From the NCBI RefSeq assembly GCF_020966775.1, contig NZ_JAJKFV010000029.1:1811372-1875371 (forward strand): DNA of 64,000 nt, read 5' to 3'. The translations under genes and the position numbers were made by a program. Within the stretch, counting starts at the first letter, position 1. Each line of letters begins with the position of its first letter. Source of the DNA: Rhodopirellula halodulae. GTDB taxonomy: Bacteria; Planctomycetota; Planctomycetia; Pirellulales; Pirellulaceae. The notes beneath the pieces are model-generated. The model was not told the origin of the DNA and did not search any database. It saw only the letters and a program-made list of their open reading frames with translations. Shown one piece after another: positions 9,062-19,628 of this stretch.

Positions 9062-9961
9062 TTGCGAACGGCAATCACACGATTCCTGCAGCACATGGCG
9101 ACCGAACGCAATGCGTCGGATCTGACCATCAAGGCTTATCGCGAAGACCTGTTCTCTTTCGCGGAATGGATCGGTGCGGATAAGTCCCGTATCGAACTGG
9201 ATTCGCTGACGCCGCAGCAACTACGCCAATTTCAGGCGGCTCTGCAGCAGGCCGGATATGCGAGAAGCACCATCTCGCGGAAGTTGGCGTCGCTTCGCAG
9301 TTTCTTCAAGTTCGCCATGCGAGAAGGCTTGGCCACCCAGAATCCGGCCAAGCCACTTCGCAATCCACGCAACAATCGCAAGCTGCCTCACGTGCTTTCC
9401 AGTGACGAGGTGGGACGTCTGTTGGAGGCACCACCGGCGATCAACGAAGCGGGACTTCGCGACCGAGCGATCCTCGAGACGATGTATTCATCGGGTTTGC
9501 GGGTCAGTGAATTGGTCGGACTGCGTGACAGTGATTTGGATTTCTCGCAAGGCATCACTCGAGTCCGCGGGAAAGGACGCAAAGAACGGATCAGCCCGCT
9601 TGGGTCCTACGCGATCAAGGCGATTCAAGCCTACGCTGGGCGACGGTGTCGTTCGCCGGAAGCCGAGAAGTTGGGGCGAAGTGCGCCGGTGTTCGTGAAC
9701 CGGTTTGGCAACGCGTTGACGACGCGGAGCGTGGGACGGATGTTGGAAAAGTACATCGCCAAAGCGGAGTTGGATTCACGAACCAGTCCGCACACGCTGA
9801 GGCATTCCTTCGCGACTCATTTGCTGGATCGAGGAGCGGACATTCGCAGCGTTCAAGAGTTGCTCGGTCACAAGTCGCTGACCACGACGCAAATTTACAC
9901 GCATGTCAGCGCCGCGAATTTGCGTCAGATCTACGAGAAAGCTCACCCGCGGTCGATGTGA
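9062..9961 (+). CDS. xerC: tyrosine recombinase XerC/XerD
   Basis: A 299-residue site-specific recombinase of the chromosome-dimer-resolution type. The N-terminal SAM-like DNA-binding domain (residues 1-90, RFLQHMATERNASDLTIKAYREDL) precedes the catalytic domain with all six expected residues: R147 (SGLRVSEL), K171 (RGKGRKER), H244 and R247 (HTLRHSF), H270 (LLGHKSL) and the nucleophile Y279 (IYTH). TTG 9062 is chosen because the family's N-terminal helix is complete only from there; ATG 9095 would remove it. Length and lack of flanking attachment repeats fit a housekeeping Xer protein and not a phage integrase. XerC versus XerD cannot be settled from sequence alone. Confidence 0.93.
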   Translation: MRTAITRFLQHMATERNASDLTIKAYREDLFSFAEWIGADKSRIELDSLTPQQLRQFQAALQQAGYARSTISRKLASLRSFFKFAMREGLATQNPAKPLRNPRNNRKLPHVLSSDEVGRLLEAPPAINEAGLRDRAILETMYSSGLRVSELVGLRDSDLDFSQGITRVRGKGRKERISPLGSYAIKAIQAYAGRRCRSPEAEKLGRSAPVFVNRFGNALTTRSVGRMLEKYIAKAELDSRTSPHTLRHSFATHLLDRGADIRSVQELLGHKSLTTTQIYTHVSAANLRQIYEKAHPRSM

Positions 9962-9995
9962 AGGTGAGTGTGTCCGCACTGAACGGGGATGACGT

Positions 9996-10469
9996 TCACT
10001 CGGCTTCCAACGCAAAAATTTTGTCCAGTCGGCGTTGGTGGCGTTCTTCCGGTGTGTACTTGGCATTCAAAAAGGCGGAGATGATCTCAAACGCCAATTC
10101 GCTGCCGATGATCCGGCCACCGATGCACAAGACATTCATGTCGTCGTGCTCGACGCCTTGGCGAGCCGAGTAGGTGTCGTGACAGATCGCGGCGCGGATC
10201 CCCGTGATCTTGTTCGCGGCCACGCTGACGCCGACGCCGCTGCCACAGATCAACAAACCTTTGTCGGCTTGTCCACTGTTGATCCGTTCGGCGACTTCCA
10301 CCGCGAAATCGGGGTAGTCACAGGATGCTTCGTCGTGAGTTCCGCAATCGGAAAGGCTGGTGACCAGGGGACCAAAACGCTCGATCACCAATTGCTTCAG
10401 GGCAAAACCGGCGTGATCGCCTCCAACTGCCAGACGAACGGGCGAAACGGAATTCGCATTTTGCGACAT
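9996..10469 (-). CDS. rpiB: ribose-5-phosphate isomerase B
   Basis: 157 residues of the RpiB/LacAB family, interconverting ribose 5-phosphate and ribulose 5-phosphate in the pentose phosphate pathway. Visible hallmarks are GGDHAGFALK (16-25), the catalytic Cys75 in GLLICGSGVG, the anion-binding SVAANK segment and CHDTYSARQGVEHDDMNVL with the family's His and Asn. ATG at 10469; the protein is full length. It is convergent with xerC, separated by 34 bases. Confidence 0.96.
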   Translation of the reverse strand: MSQNANSVSPVRLAVGGDHAGFALKQLVIERFGPLVTSLSDCGTHDEASCDYPDFAVEVAERINSGQADKGLLICGSGVGVSVAANKITGIRAAICHDTYSARQGVEHDDMNVLCIGGRIIGSELAFEIISAFLNAKYTPEERHQRRLDKIFALEAE

Positions 10470-10621
10470 AGGACCAAAACCGACGGGAAAAACGAGCCAA
10501 ATAGCTCAAAATCGCCAGCTCGACGGCGATTCGGGTGAGCCTGGAAAACGCCACAGGATAATGGGTGAACCGCAATTCGTAACGGGGCCTTTCGAGTGGA
10601 TCGTCAGCACCGCTAGGCGGC

Positions 10622-11653
10622 TCAGATCAGGTCCTCGTCATCCTCGTCTTCGCGATCAGGGTGCAGTGGATCGTCCGCGTCGAAAAAGAGGTCGGCCAGT
10701 CCGAGCGGAACGGCGTCGCCTCCCAATGTTCGTTTTCGCCTTTCGGCCATCGTTTCCAAATCGACCGCGTCGTCGCCCAAGCACTTCTCCAAGGCTTCCT
10801 GCCAAGCGACATCGTGGGCGATCGGGTGATTGGGATCCTGCTTCATCCGCTTGATCGCGAATCTCAAGAGGTTGATGCCGTCGCGAGGCGAGAAGTCCAG
10901 TTTCAGCTCGTGCGAACGCTGGAGGAAATCGACCGTGAGGGCCAACATTTCGGGTTCGGCAAATGGCAGATGGTACTGCAGGATTGCCATCTCGTCTTGT
11001 TTGTTGGGAAAGCCAACCTGCAGGGTCGGCTGGAGACGACTGAGAATGTAGTCGGGAATCTCAAACGTGGATTCGTCTTGGTTCATCGTCACCGCCGCAC
11101 GAAAGTCGGGCGAGGCTTGGATGGTGATTCCCGCGACGATTGATTCGACGTATCGCCGGCTGTCGAACAGCGGAGCCAGCGATGCCCAAGATTTCTCGTT
11201 CATCCGGTTGCCTTCGTCGAGCACGCACACGCCGCCTTTGATCATCGCGGTGACCAGGGGCGAAGCGTGGTAGGCGATCTCTCCACCGCGGCTGAGGACG
11301 GGCGTGACCAGCAAGTCTTCTGGACGTGTGTCCGCGGTGCACTGGTAAATGTACAGCGGCAATCCTTGGCGTTTGGCAGCCGCGATGGCCAGCTGTGTCT
11401 TGCCGACGCCTGGCGAGCCAATCAAACGTGGCGTCAGCGGGATGTCTGATTCATCCACCGTCAACCAACAAGCCAGCAATTGCATCAACAACTCGTTTTG
11501 ACCGATCCATTCCCCGGCGGCTACGTAGGGATGCGCGAGCTTCAGATCGACGCCGCCAATTTGAACGACCTCAGGTTCGTTCGCTGGGCCGGCGGAGGAT
11601 GATTGGCTGCTTCGAGGGCGATCGTCGGATGGATTCGTCGAGGGCGAATTCAT
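10622..11653 (-). CDS. MoxR-type AAA+ ATPase
   Basis: A 343-residue single-domain AAA+ protein (AAA_5/MoxR-like). The Walker A motif is GSPGVGKTQ, Walker B is [12 protein letters not shown], sensor 1 is AVTMNQDE, and the arginine-finger region is [14 protein letters not shown]. The N-terminal 35 residues are Ser/Pro-rich and probably disordered; the C-terminus is very acidic ([11 protein letters not shown]). MoxR ATPases usually act as chaperones for von Willebrand A proteins, but no such gene is adjacent here; the nearest lies 50 kb away at 60855. The next gene upstream on the same strand is a lipase, 13 bases away. Confidence 0.85.
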   Translation of the reverse strand: MNSPSTNPSDDRPRSSQSSSAGPANEPEVVQIGGVDLKLAHPYVAAGEWIGQNELLMQLLACWLTVDESDIPLTPRLIGSPGVGKTQLAIAAAKRQGLPLYIYQCTADTRPEDLLVTPVLSRGGEIAYHASPLVTAMIKGGVCVLDEGNRMNEKSWASLAPLFDSRRYVESIVAGITIQASPDFRAAVTMNQDESTFEIPDYILSRLQPTLQVGFPNKQDEMAILQYHLPFAEPEMLALTVDFLQRSHELKLDFSPRDGINLLRFAIKRMKQDPNHPIAHDVAWQEALEKCLGDDAVDLETMAERRKRTLGGDAVPLGLADLFFDADDPLHPDREDEDDEDLI

Positions 11654-11666
11654 GGATGTTCCGTCG

Positions 11667-12596
11667 TTAGGCTTCGGTCGGGGAATCTTGTCCCGTCAAG
11701 TCTGAAGCATCGACGGCGCTTTCGCCACGCCCCATCGCTTTCTGCTCGTCTCGGACGGCATCGAGAATGGGCGTGATGTAATTGTGAAGCGGATGGTCGC
11801 TGAAATGGTCGATTCGAAAACGCCGCAATCCACGAACAAACCCGCGCCAGCGGTCACGGCGTTTGCGAAGCATCCCGAGGTGCCCAAGATTGCCGTTCCG
11901 GTCGATATAGACCTCGTCCCCGCAGTGGCGGTACCCCATCCAGGCCGGCGGAACTCGCGTGACCACGTCATTGTTGTTGACAAATCGATAGTGCGGCAGC
12001 TTTACGAAATTGATGTACCGTTTGTCTCCCACACGTGGGCTGCCGTAAGTGAACAAGCCCTGCGGAACCGAAGGGATGTGGGACAGATAGCAGCGGCCCG
12101 CACAGATGGTCGCCATGGCACCGCCAAGCGAATGCCCGCAGAACCAAACGGGTTGCTCGTTGCCAACCAACGCGGTTTCAAGCATCGGCCACAGGTCGTC
12201 CACTTCGGTCTTGAAACCCCGATGGACTTTGCCCGCTGTTTCTGCCAGCACCGATGCCGCGTTGGCGTCCGCGCGAATGTCGTTCCATTCGTTAGGCTCC
12301 GTGCCGCGGCAAGCGATCACACAGTCGAAGTCATTCCTGAATCGGTATGCCTGCGATCCATCGTGATCGAAAAAGGTGACATCGGGAAAGCCGACCATCG
12401 CCGCGGCAACGGTGGCTTCGCGTTCGTCGTTGTAAGCCACCATCGCCAATTCGGCGAACAGCAATGATTTCTGCAGGAACGTCATCTTCTCGATGGGGCC
12501 TTTGACATCGCTGTGCACGACCACCGGGACTTCGTTAGGGTCCTGGACGACACCCGCGATGGGTTTCAATTCCAATGCATCCGATGGCTCACTCAT
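11667..12596 (-). CDS. class 3 (Rhizomucor-type) lipase-like alpha/beta hydrolase
   Basis: 309 residues with the class 3 lipase signature [15 protein letters not shown]; the nucleophile is Ser156. An oxyanion-hole-type segment [12 protein letters not shown] lies at 93-104 and a [16 protein letters not shown] block follows the elbow, as is usual in this family. A His in [11 protein letters not shown] near the C-terminus is the likely catalytic base. No signal peptide, so the enzyme is probably cytoplasmic or membrane-associated. ATG 12596 is preferred to the upstream in-frame start at 12680 because a GGAG motif sits about eight bases before it. The gene probably shares a transcript with the AAA+ ATPase downstream. 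Confidence 0.88.
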   Translation of the reverse strand: MSEPSDALELKPIAGVVQDPNEVPVVVHSDVKGPIEKMTFLQKSLLFAELAMVAYNDEREATVAAAMVGFPDVTFFDHDGSQAYRFRNDFDCVIACRGTEPNEWNDIRADANAASVLAETAGKVHRGFKTEVDDLWPMLETALVGNEQPVWFCGHSLGGAMATICAGRCYLSHIPSVPQGLFTYGSPRVGDKRYINFVKLPHYRFVNNNDVVTRVPPAWMGYRHCGDEVYIDRNGNLGHLGMLRKRRDRWRGFVRGLRRFRIDHFSDHPLHNYITPILDAVRDEQKAMGRGESAVDASDLTGQDSPTEA

Positions 12597-12857
12597 CGAA
12601 AACGCTCCGTGTTGAAAGAGAGGGTCAGCGACAACATTGTGCCACATCAATCTTCCATGGGGGATAGGCGTGCGAGACATCCATCATGGCAAATTCATAT
12701 TCACACCAAAGCTGAAAGATGAGTGCTGCTCATACGTGAGAGTGGAATCACTTCGATGGCAGTGGCGTCGTTCGGCTGGTCGCGTATCGGCGTGACTGGT
12801 GCGTCCGTCCTGGTCGTTCAGCGATCTGAACGCTCCTTTCTGCTCAGCACAATCTGC

Positions 12858-13949
12858 TCAGTCGCACGCTTCACGCAAGCAGGTCTCATAGGCGTCGACC
12901 ATCGCGTCCCAGCCATAACGTTCGACGACAGCGGCAGCTTGCGTTGCCAAATGGTCTCGTAGTCGTGGATCACGGAGGCAATGAAGCAGTCCGTCTCGCA
13001 AGGCGGCTTCGTCGTTTGCAACGAGCCACCCGTTTTGCCCATGCTCAATCACTTCGCGGATCGATCCGGCCGCATCCACGGCGACAACGGCTGTTGAGCA
13101 AGCCATGGCTTCCAGCAACGCAGACGGGAATCCCTCGTAGCGACTGGGCAACACGAACCAGTCGGCTTGTTGATAAGCGTGCCAAATGGGACGTGTCCAA
13201 CCGGGAAACACCACGCGTTCATCCAGTTGTAATTCAGACGATAACGTCTGCAATGATGATCGCTGGCTACCTTCCCCATGGATGGTTAGATGCCACTCCG
13301 GTGCATCGCTTGGCAACTGATGCAGTGCCCGCAGCAATCGGTCGAATCCTTTTTCAGTTTCGAGCCGTCCGACCGCGACAAGTCGTTGGCATGTTTGGGA
13401 ACTTGATGACGGTTGGTTACCCGAGGTGGCAACATTCGGAGGAGCCTCGACGGCGCTAGGAATGACACGTGTGTGGCACTTCATCCGGGCACGGAGCGTG
13501 GTGGCAACATCTTGGCTCAAACACACCACACTCGCGGCTCGTGGATACAGGCGTTGACGAAGTGACTCCCGCGCGCGGCCAAGACTTTGGTGCCGGGGAT
13601 CGCTCCGTTCACTGACCACCACCGGAAGACCAAGGCCGATGGTCGCCAGCAGTGTCAGCCAATTGGTGGCATCGCAAAAGGAGAGCACAACATCACAGCG
13701 ATCATGGGTGATGGCTCGACGAAGTTCCCTCGCACGCGTCCAGAGTGACGTGGGTTGCTGTGGTGTTGAAAGCACGTCGAGTGAGACTCGTTGAACGCCG
13801 GAGTCGACTTCGTGTCGATCGTTCAATCCATCGTCCAGCGTGATCAGGGTGACCGAATGAGAACGTTGGGCCAGCCGCGAGGAGAGGCCTGCCATGACTC
13901 GTTCCGCACCGCCACCGTCGAGAGAATGAATCACGCAGGCGATCTTCAT
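12858..13949 (-). CDS. GT4-family glycosyltransferase
   Basis: 363 residues with the GT-B fold pattern of retaining GT4 enzymes. The N-terminal MKIACVIHSLDGGGAERVM block is the donor-side start common to capsule and lipopolysaccharide glycosyltransferases; the C-terminal half has RLVAVGRLETEKGFDRLL, HGEGSQRSSL and the EX7E-type segment LPSRYEGFPSALLEAMA. The frame opens 10 residues earlier (GTG/ATG region to 13979), but ATG 13949 is the family-like start. No other polysaccharide gene is adjacent, so the acceptor is unknown. Confidence 0.9.
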   Translation of the reverse strand: MKIACVIHSLDGGGAERVMAGLSSRLAQRSHSVTLITLDDGLNDRHEVDSGVQRVSLDVLSTPQQPTSLWTRARELRRAITHDRCDVVLSFCDATNWLTLLATIGLGLPVVVSERSDPRHQSLGRARESLRQRLYPRAASVVCLSQDVATTLRARMKCHTRVIPSAVEAPPNVATSGNQPSSSSQTCQRLVAVGRLETEKGFDRLLRALHQLPSDAPEWHLTIHGEGSQRSSLQTLSSELQLDERVVFPGWTRPIWHAYQQADWFVLPSRYEGFPSALLEAMACSTAVVAVDAAGSIREVIEHGQNGWLVANDEAALRDGLLHCLRDPRLRDHLATQAAAVVERYGWDAMVDAYETCLREACD

Positions 13950-14168
13950 GGTTGACTCATCGGGGCGTTGAGTTTTCAAGTCGTCGGAAGTCGATGGTTT
14001 GACCGGAATGACTGTACGTATGCACGCGGAAAATTTCGGTTTGCATCGAATGTTCCGATTGCAACGGTTGTCAGGGTAACTACGGTGGAACGTACACGGG
14101 GGTGTTCAGTTTCAAACTTAGCCAATCAACCCCGATATGCTCCCGCTGGGAGAGAAAGCAGGTCAACC

Positions 14169-14714
14169 ATGTTGTCTCGAACTTCCACCGTACTGCGGGC
14201 GATCGATCGCTCTCGTTGTGCGGTTCCGTCGATGGTCTTTGCGGCGGCCGTCGTGGTCGGATCGCTGTTTGGCGGCGAAGAAGCCTCGGCTCAGTCACCC
14301 TACGGTTTTGGATTCCAGCCATTTGGTTTTTACCAACCTTACGGCTCGGTTTATCGCAGTAGCATCCCCAATCCGCCGTACTTTGCCACTAACCCACCGG
14401 TCTACTACGGTTCGCGGCACTTCCGGCCCTATGGCGTCAGCCCGTTTGCGTCTCCGCCAGTGGTGAGTCCCGCTTGCGACTATCGCAGTCAGGCCGCGCC
14501 CGTGAACCAACGTCGTGGTTATGTGGGACCGGTTGCCAACCCGTTCATCTGCAAAGCGGGTGAATCATCGCCTCACTTGGTGTCCCACGCCAAGTCGAGT
14601 GGCACGGACAAGAACGCCGAGACGACTTTAGTTTCCAACACCGTCGATTTCACACCGGGCAAGGTGCGAACCAATCCATTCGCGACCAGCGAATTGCAGT
14701 TTGCAAGTCGCTGA
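14169..14714 (+). CDS. small secreted Tyr/Pro/Gly-rich protein
   Basis: 181 residues with a predicted signal peptide (hydrophobic VPSMVFAAAVVVGSLF, cleavage near EASAQS). The mature protein starts with an aromatic, low-complexity stretch (YGFGFQPFGFYQPYGSVYR) and is rich in Tyr, Pro, Phe and Ser throughout. No catalytic motif. ATG 14169 is chosen because the signal peptide begins there and a GAGAAAG-like site lies upstream. It may be a surface or matrix protein; function unknown. Confidence 0.7.
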   Translation: MLSRTSTVLRAIDRSRCAVPSMVFAAAVVVGSLFGGEEASAQSPYGFGFQPFGFYQPYGSVYRSSIPNPPYFATNPPVYYGSRHFRPYGVSPFASPPVVSPACDYRSQAAPVNQRRGYVGPVANPFICKAGESSPHLVSHAKSSGTDKNAETTLVSNTVDFTPGKVRTNPFATSELQFASR

Positions 14715-14760
14715 TGCCTTTGCTTTGAGTTGGCTTCCCTTGCCAGCTATACTTGCCGGG

Positions 14761-15699
14761 TCAAACCTGAATGTTCTCTGCGATCCACTCGGGTCGCAGA
14801 AGTTGAATCAGCAAAGCTTTTTGAGCGTGCATTCGATTGCCCGCTTGTTCAATGACAACGCTTTGCGGACCATCCATCACCTCATCGGTGATCTCCTCGC
14901 CTCGCACGGCGGGCAAACAATGGAGCACGCGAGCGGTCTTCGGGGCCGCTCGCAGTAGCTCTTCATTGACTTGGAAGTCTTTGAAGGCCGCACGGCGAAC
15001 GATTGATTCAGCCTCTTGCCCCATGCTGGTCCACACGTCGGTGTAAATTGCATCGGCATCTTTGACCGCTGCGATCGGATCGTCGATCTGTTGCAGATTC
15101 GCGTTGGGGTATTTTGCCGTGATGCGGTCCAGCCAAGGTTGATCCAGTTCGTAACCTTCGGGGCAGGCGAGCGTGAAGCGAATGTCCAGCATCGCACAGG
15201 CAAGTGCCAACGACCTGGACACATTGTTGCCATCGCCGACGAAGACCATGTGGCGGCCTTTGACTTCACCAAAGTTTTCCTGCAATGTCAGCACGTCCGC
15301 GATGGCTTGGCAGGGGTGGCAAAGGTCCGTCAGACTATTGATGACCGGCACTGCGTTGTATTCAGCCAATTGTTCCACGCGGTCATGACCTTTGGCGCGG
15401 CATGCCACGGCGTCCACGAACTGCCCTAAGACCCTCGTAAAATCAGACGGTGATTCGCGTTTGCCCCAGCCAACATCTGCGCCGAGGAAAAGGCTGCTGC
15501 CGCCCAGGTGGGTCATCCCGGTTTCGAAGCTGACGCGAGTTCGCAAGCTGGGTTTTTCAAACAACAACGCCAAGGTGTAGCGTTCCAAAATGGCGGGGCG
15601 TTCGCCCTGTTTCAGCTTCGCTTTGAGGGTTTGAGCGGTCGCTAAGATCTGACGCAATTCTTGCGGTGTCAGGTCAAAGAGTGTTAGCAAGTGTCGCAT
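14761..15699 (-). CDS. argF: ornithine carbamoyltransferase
   Basis: 312 residues. It transfers a carbamoyl group from carbamoyl phosphate to ornithine to give citrulline in arginine synthesis. Carbamoyl-phosphate motif SLRTR (51-55), HPCQ (128-131), the ornithine-side SMG (225-227) and HCLP with Cys261 are all present. The Thr of the common STRTR motif is Leu here, a variant that also occurs in acetyl- or succinylornithine carbamoyltransferases, so substrate preference should not be assumed. The ATG overlaps the TGA of the upstream argD-like gene (ATGA), making it the last gene of an argB-argD-like-argF operon. Confidence 0.95.
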   Translation of the reverse strand: MRHLLTLFDLTPQELRQILATAQTLKAKLKQGERPAILERYTLALLFEKPSLRTRVSFETGMTHLGGSSLFLGADVGWGKRESPSDFTRVLGQFVDAVACRAKGHDRVEQLAEYNAVPVINSLTDLCHPCQAIADVLTLQENFGEVKGRHMVFVGDGNNVSRSLALACAMLDIRFTLACPEGYELDQPWLDRITAKYPNANLQQIDDPIAAVKDADAIYTDVWTSMGQEAESIVRRAAFKDFQVNEELLRAAPKTARVLHCLPAVRGEEITDEVMDGPQSVVIEQAGNRMHAQKALLIQLLRPEWIAENIQV

Positions 15700-17264
15700 C
15701 AGAATTTCTCCGTTTCCTCGTTGGTCTCGAACTCATCCAGTTCGACTTGTTCCAGTTCAGTTTGTTCTGTTTCTGTGGGTTGGGGGGCAGCTTGCGACTG
15801 CGGCGTTTCGTTCGGCTCCGCCTCGCCAACGATTTCCCTCTCATCGTCCGATTCACCGTTCAGCTCATCTTCATCTTCCAATTCTTCATCCGCTTCGAGG
15901 GCATCTTCCTCGTCGTCGGTTTCTTCTTCGTAATCTTCGTCCTCATCCGACGCAGGGTCATCGTCGGATTCGTTCGACTCGGGTGCATCAGCGTCGTCCC
16001 ATGCCGAATGGTTGTCTTCCCAGGCATCGTCGGCGGGGCCCGCCGATTCATGTTCTTCTACCTCGTGGGCATCGTTCGACAGAATCGCGTCTCCTGCATC
16101 GTTGGTACCCGTTGACTCGGTTTCGCTCGCGATGTGTTCGTCCGAGCCGCCTTCCAGATCCGCCAGCACGCGGTCGATGCGATCGATCAACGCTTCCTGG
16201 TCTTCGTCGGAGATTAACAAGGGAGGCTGAAACAGGACCGAATGTTCGCTTGCAATCGTTGCGTGAAGCCGATGTTGGCTTGCGTGGTGAGTCCAAGCGT
16301 CCGATTCGACATCCAACTCGAGAATCACGGTCCGTCCGCAAGTATGCATGTCTCGCACGCAGCCTCGCGTTGCAATGCGTTCGGCCAGCGTGACAGCGAA
16401 TTCATTCGCGTCGATGGCCAGCGCGTTGGCTTCTTGCAACGTAAGCAACGATTTCAAAACCAGGCGACCCACCAGGTCGTGCGATGCGTGCGACGAGGAT
16501 TTCCCGAGTGCCCGCAGTTGATCGCGAATTGTGTTCGAAGCCACGAGCAATCCACCTGGTAGATCACCGACCAAGCCGGAGGACAAAATGACCGCGTCGG
16601 CGGATACGCCACCAACCAATTCGTGTGCGAACAGATATCCATTGCCAACCGGAGGCAACTGGCTGTGGTCGACAACCAACAGAGTCCCGGTTTGATCACA
16701 TCGCTGACGACATCGTTGCCACCAATCCGCCGACAACGGTTCACCAATTCCACTTCGGTCGATGGGAGAAACCAATGCCATCGCCGTGGATTCGTCGATT
16801 CGCTCGATGAATTTTTCAGCGGTCGCGTGAACAAAGCCCGGAAGCATCGGCCATTCCGCCGATCGCTTTTCCGTGATACCGCTGGCCATCCTGCCCACGA
16901 TGCCGTCGCCGTGATCCGACCCGACCATGCAGACGCATTTGGGCGACAGCGATCCGTCGGATGACGAGTCCGCGGATGCGACTTGCGTGAGAAAGTGGGC
17001 TCGAGCCGCGACCAAAGCCTGTTCCAACGCCAATTCTCGCGTGGCGGTGGATTGGCAATGAGCGATCGCGTCCGCATGGTCACTCGACAGTGATCGGAGC
17101 GTCGAAACGAGTTGTTCGTTCAACTCAGCATCGCCGGACCAAGACGTCTGGTCGGCGAATTGGCGAAGGACTTCGCGGTAGATGTTGTTTCCCGTGGCGG
17201 AGATCCGGCCAGAGACCGCATCGATCCATCCATCGTCGAGTTCGCTGGGAGCCGACCCGCTCAC
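15699..17264 (-). CDS. degenerate ArgD-like (class III aminotransferase fold) protein with acidic tail
   Basis: 521 residues between argB and argF, where acetylornithine aminotransferase (argD) is expected. Residues 1-370 follow the class III aminotransferase plan: the [16 protein letters not shown] region (69-84) stands where the phosphate-binding NSGAEANEAA motif is expected, and LLVVDHSQ (195-202) matches the PLP-Asp motif with Asp199. In the LAKGLGGG position the sequence reads LSSGLVGD (227-234), so the Schiff-base lysine is replaced by Ser229. Residues 372-521 form a long, extremely acidic, low-complexity tail. GTG 17264 overlaps the argB stop (GTGA). The enzyme is probably inactive as a transaminase, although a scaffold or regulatory role is equally unproven. 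A true argD would have to lie elsewhere. Confidence 0.75.
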   Translation of the reverse strand: MSGSAPSELDDGWIDAVSGRISATGNNIYREVLRQFADQTSWSGDAELNEQLVSTLRSLSSDHADAIAHCQSTATRELALEQALVAARAHFLTQVASADSSSDGSLSPKCVCMVGSDHGDGIVGRMASGITEKRSAEWPMLPGFVHATAEKFIERIDESTAMALVSPIDRSGIGEPLSADWWQRCRQRCDQTGTLLVVDHSQLPPVGNGYLFAHELVGGVSADAVILSSGLVGDLPGGLLVASNTIRDQLRALGKSSSHASHDLVGRLVLKSLLTLQEANALAIDANEFAVTLAERIATRGCVRDMHTCGRTVILELDVESDAWTHHASQHRLHATIASEHSVLFQPPLLISDEDQEALIDRIDRVLADLEGGSDEHIASETESTGTNDAGDAILSNDAHEVEEHESAGPADDAWEDNHSAWDDADAPESNESDDDPASDEDEDYEEETDDEEDALEADEELEDEDELNGESDDEREIVGEAEPNETPQSQAAPQPTETEQTELEQVELDEFETNEETEKF

Positions 17265-18124
17265 TGGTGAATCTCCGTGCCCACGCCGTCGGTGGTGAAG
17301 ATTTCAAGCAACAGCGAGTGTCGCAGACGTCCATCGATGATGTGAACTTTCTGTACGCCGCGGCCAAGCGTTTCCAAGCAGGCTTCCACCTTGGGAATCA
17401 TTCCTGATTGAATCACTCCGTCGCGGATCAGTTGGCGAGCTTCCTCGGCGGACAACGCCGGAATGATGGTGTCCGGATCGGATGGGTCTCGCCGGACGCC
17501 GTTGACGTCCGATAGGAACACCAACTTGTCTGCTCCCAGCGATTGAGCAACCGCCATCGCAGCGGTGTCGGCGTTGACGTTGTAGAGCTGTCCGTTTTCA
17601 TCCTCGCACAACGACGGGATCACAGCGACTTGATCGGTGTAGGCAAGCCCTTCAATCACGTCGCGATCCACTTCGGTGACTTCGCCCACAAAACCCAGAT
17701 CATCGCCTTCGGGATCGATGAGTTTCTTGCCCTTCAAAACGCAAGTGGTGCGTGGCGAAAGATTGATCGCCCGGCCGCCGAAACGCTCCATCATCTCGGT
17801 CAGTTCCACGTTCAGCTCACCGGCCAGAACTTGTTCCACCACCTTCAACGAAGCCTCATCGGTGACGCGGCGACCGCGAATGAAATGAGCCTCGATGCCG
17901 GCTTTGGCCATCGCTTCCGTGATCGCTTTTCCACCTCCGTGAACAACAACGGGACGTAGACCCACCGTTTCCATGAAGATCACGTCGAGCAACAAGTGCT
18001 GCAACGCTTCGCGATTTTCTAGCAGACTGCCCCCCAGCTTGATGACTGTGGTTTTGCCGCGAAACCGCCGGATCCATCCCATGGCTTCGATGAGGGTGTC
18101 GGCTTTGGCAATCGCTTGATCCAT
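17261..18124 (-). CDS. argB: acetylglutamate kinase
   Basis: 287 residues of the amino-acid kinase family, phosphorylating N-acetylglutamate in the second step of arginine synthesis. Motifs: [10 protein letters not shown] near residue 27, [11 protein letters not shown] for substrate and phosphate binding, [12 protein letters not shown] for acetylglutamate, and the nucleotide-side VFLSDVNGV plus GMIPKVEAC. An N-terminal helix ([20 protein letters not shown]) of the sort found in hexameric, arginine-inhibited enzymes is present, so feedback inhibition by arginine is likely. First gene of the minus-strand operon; ATG 18124. Confidence 0.96.
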   Translation of the reverse strand: MDQAIAKADTLIEAMGWIRRFRGKTTVIKLGGSLLENREALQHLLLDVIFMETVGLRPVVVHGGGKAITEAMAKAGIEAHFIRGRRVTDEASLKVVEQVLAGELNVELTEMMERFGGRAINLSPRTTCVLKGKKLIDPEGDDLGFVGEVTEVDRDVIEGLAYTDQVAVIPSLCEDENGQLYNVNADTAAMAVAQSLGADKLVFLSDVNGVRRDPSDPDTIIPALSAEEARQLIRDGVIQSGMIPKVEACLETLGRGVQKVHIIDGRLRHSLLLEIFTTDGVGTEIHQ

Positions 18125-18296
18125 GATCGATGCGTGTCCCGAATTGCGTTGGGTAAGTGCAGGGGAAGTCGTGAGCCCGTAAAACCTCGACTGAAAAAAA
18201 ATGATGCCGGCGAGCGATTGCTGGCCGGCGTGCGCGAATTTCGTCGAGAATTGCTGGGCGGAAACCGACCAAGTCTACGAATGGCCACCGAGCGGG

Positions 18297-19628
18297 TCAA
18301 TCATGGCCGGCCGGGCGACCCCGGTTCTGCATTTGGTTTTGGCGATAGCCCATTCGGCTGCCCAGAAGTCCAGTGAGGATCGCGATGGGAACGAAGCCAG
18401 CGGCGATCGTGGTCAGATTCAGCCCCGCCAGTCGAAGTGCACCAAACAATTGCGCCGACAAGACGTCACCCCCTCGAACGACGGCGGTGTCCAAGAAACC
18501 TTTGGCTTGATACAGCGTTCGGCGGTCCACGACGGTGTACAGAACTTGGATCCCCGGGGCGAACACGGCGTAGCTGGCCGCACGGTGGACCACCACCAAT
18601 CCGACCATCCAATGCAAGTTGGGCATCCAAGCCAAACCGGCAAATCCGATCACATAGATGATTGGAAAAAGCCCCAGCACAATCGTCATGCCGACTTTGC
18701 GAAGCAATGTTGCGGTGCCCAACACTTGGACAGCCAGCGTCAAACAAAGCACCCACAAATTGATCTTCGAAACCAAACTGAAACGAGCGGACTCGCTCAG
18801 GTTGGCTTCTCGGATGAAGTCGGCTTGTTCGCAGTAGACCGTTGTCGCGCAAGCTTGCAGCGTCAGCATGAACGTGCACATTCCAAGCAAATAAGGCGAA
18901 CGCCAAACTGCCGAAATGCCCGTCCAAAGTGACCGTGGCGGTGGATTGTCGTCGCCGGAAGTTTGAACCTCGTCAGAGGATCTGTGCTGCGTCAATGATT
19001 CAGATGTCTGGTCAGCGGAACGTCGCAGCGTTGCGAGAAAATGGCGTCCACAGAACTGGCAAAGCTCCAGTGCGACTAGTCCGACGATCAGGACGTAGGA
19101 GACATCCGCAAAACTGGACAACCAGTTCGCAAAGGCGGATCCCGCGATGCCGCCTACGGTTCCACCGGCAGAGATGAATCCGAATAGTCGCTTGGCTTGT
19201 TCACTTCGGTAGGCGTCAGTGAAGACACTCCACATCAGCGACACAACGAACAGGTTGAATACGCTGAGCCAGACAAAGAAGATGCGGCCCACCCAACTCG
19301 CAACGGTCGAGTCAGTGATTTGCATCGCGAGAAAGAAGAGCAACAGGTTCAGTTCAAAGAACCGATAGACACGACTGACCAGCTTCAGGCCGCGTCCGCG
19401 ATTGGCAACGGCAGAGTAGATCGGCGACGCAATCAGCATGGCGAGAAAGCTGGCCAAAAACAGCCACGGAATTTCATCGCTGCCGCGTGCAAAGGCTTCT
19501 GTTTCTCGCAGCGGTCGCAGTTGATAGTAACCGCCGAGCAGGCAAAAGAACCAAGCGATTGACCAGAACAACAGACGAACCTCGCCCGGCCGAAATCGTT
19601 CGTTCAGCCAATCGCGAAACTCGGTCAC
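18297..19628 (-). CDS. NTT/TLC-family-like (nucleotide-translocase-type) membrane transporter
   Basis: 443 residues with about 11-12 hydrophobic segments. YYQLRPLRET near the N-terminus and the conserved block SEQAKRLFGFISAGGTVGGIAG after the fourth segment are characteristic of the MFS-related NTP/NDP exchange-type transporter family (family knowledge). True ATP/ADP translocases are known from intracellular bacteria; the free-living relatives have no established substrate. A charged loop rich in Ser, Thr and Gln (about 205-230) divides the protein. GTG 19628 overlaps the stop of the CopD-like gene upstream. Confidence 0.78.
   Translation of the reverse strand: MTEFRDWLNERFRPGEVRLLFWSIAWFFCLLGGYYQLRPLRETEAFARGSDEIPWLFLASFLAMLIASPIYSAVANRGRGLKLVSRVYRFFELNLLLFFLAMQITDSTVASWVGRIFFVWLSVFNLFVVSLMWSVFTDAYRSEQAKRLFGFISAGGTVGGIAGSAFANWLSSFADVSYVLIVGLVALELCQFCGRHFLATLRRSADQTSESLTQHRSSDEVQTSGDDNPPPRSLWTGISAVWRSPYLLGMCTFMLTLQACATTVYCEQADFIREANLSESARFSLVSKINLWVLCLTLAVQVLGTATLLRKVGMTIVLGLFPIIYVIGFAGLAWMPNLHWMVGLVVVHRAASYAVFAPGIQVLYTVVDRRTLYQAKGFLDTAVVRGGDVLSAQLFGALRLAGLNLTTIAAGFVPIAILTGLLGSRMGYRQNQMQNRGRPAGHD

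Noticed and set aside
9062-9961. XerC as an integrase of a mobile element
   Set aside because: No attachment repeats, phage genes or transposase nearby, and the protein has housekeeping Xer length.
12597-12857. Possible small gene between lipase and glycosyltransferase
   Set aside because: The frames here run into the antisense of the glycosyltransferase and have no plausible product.
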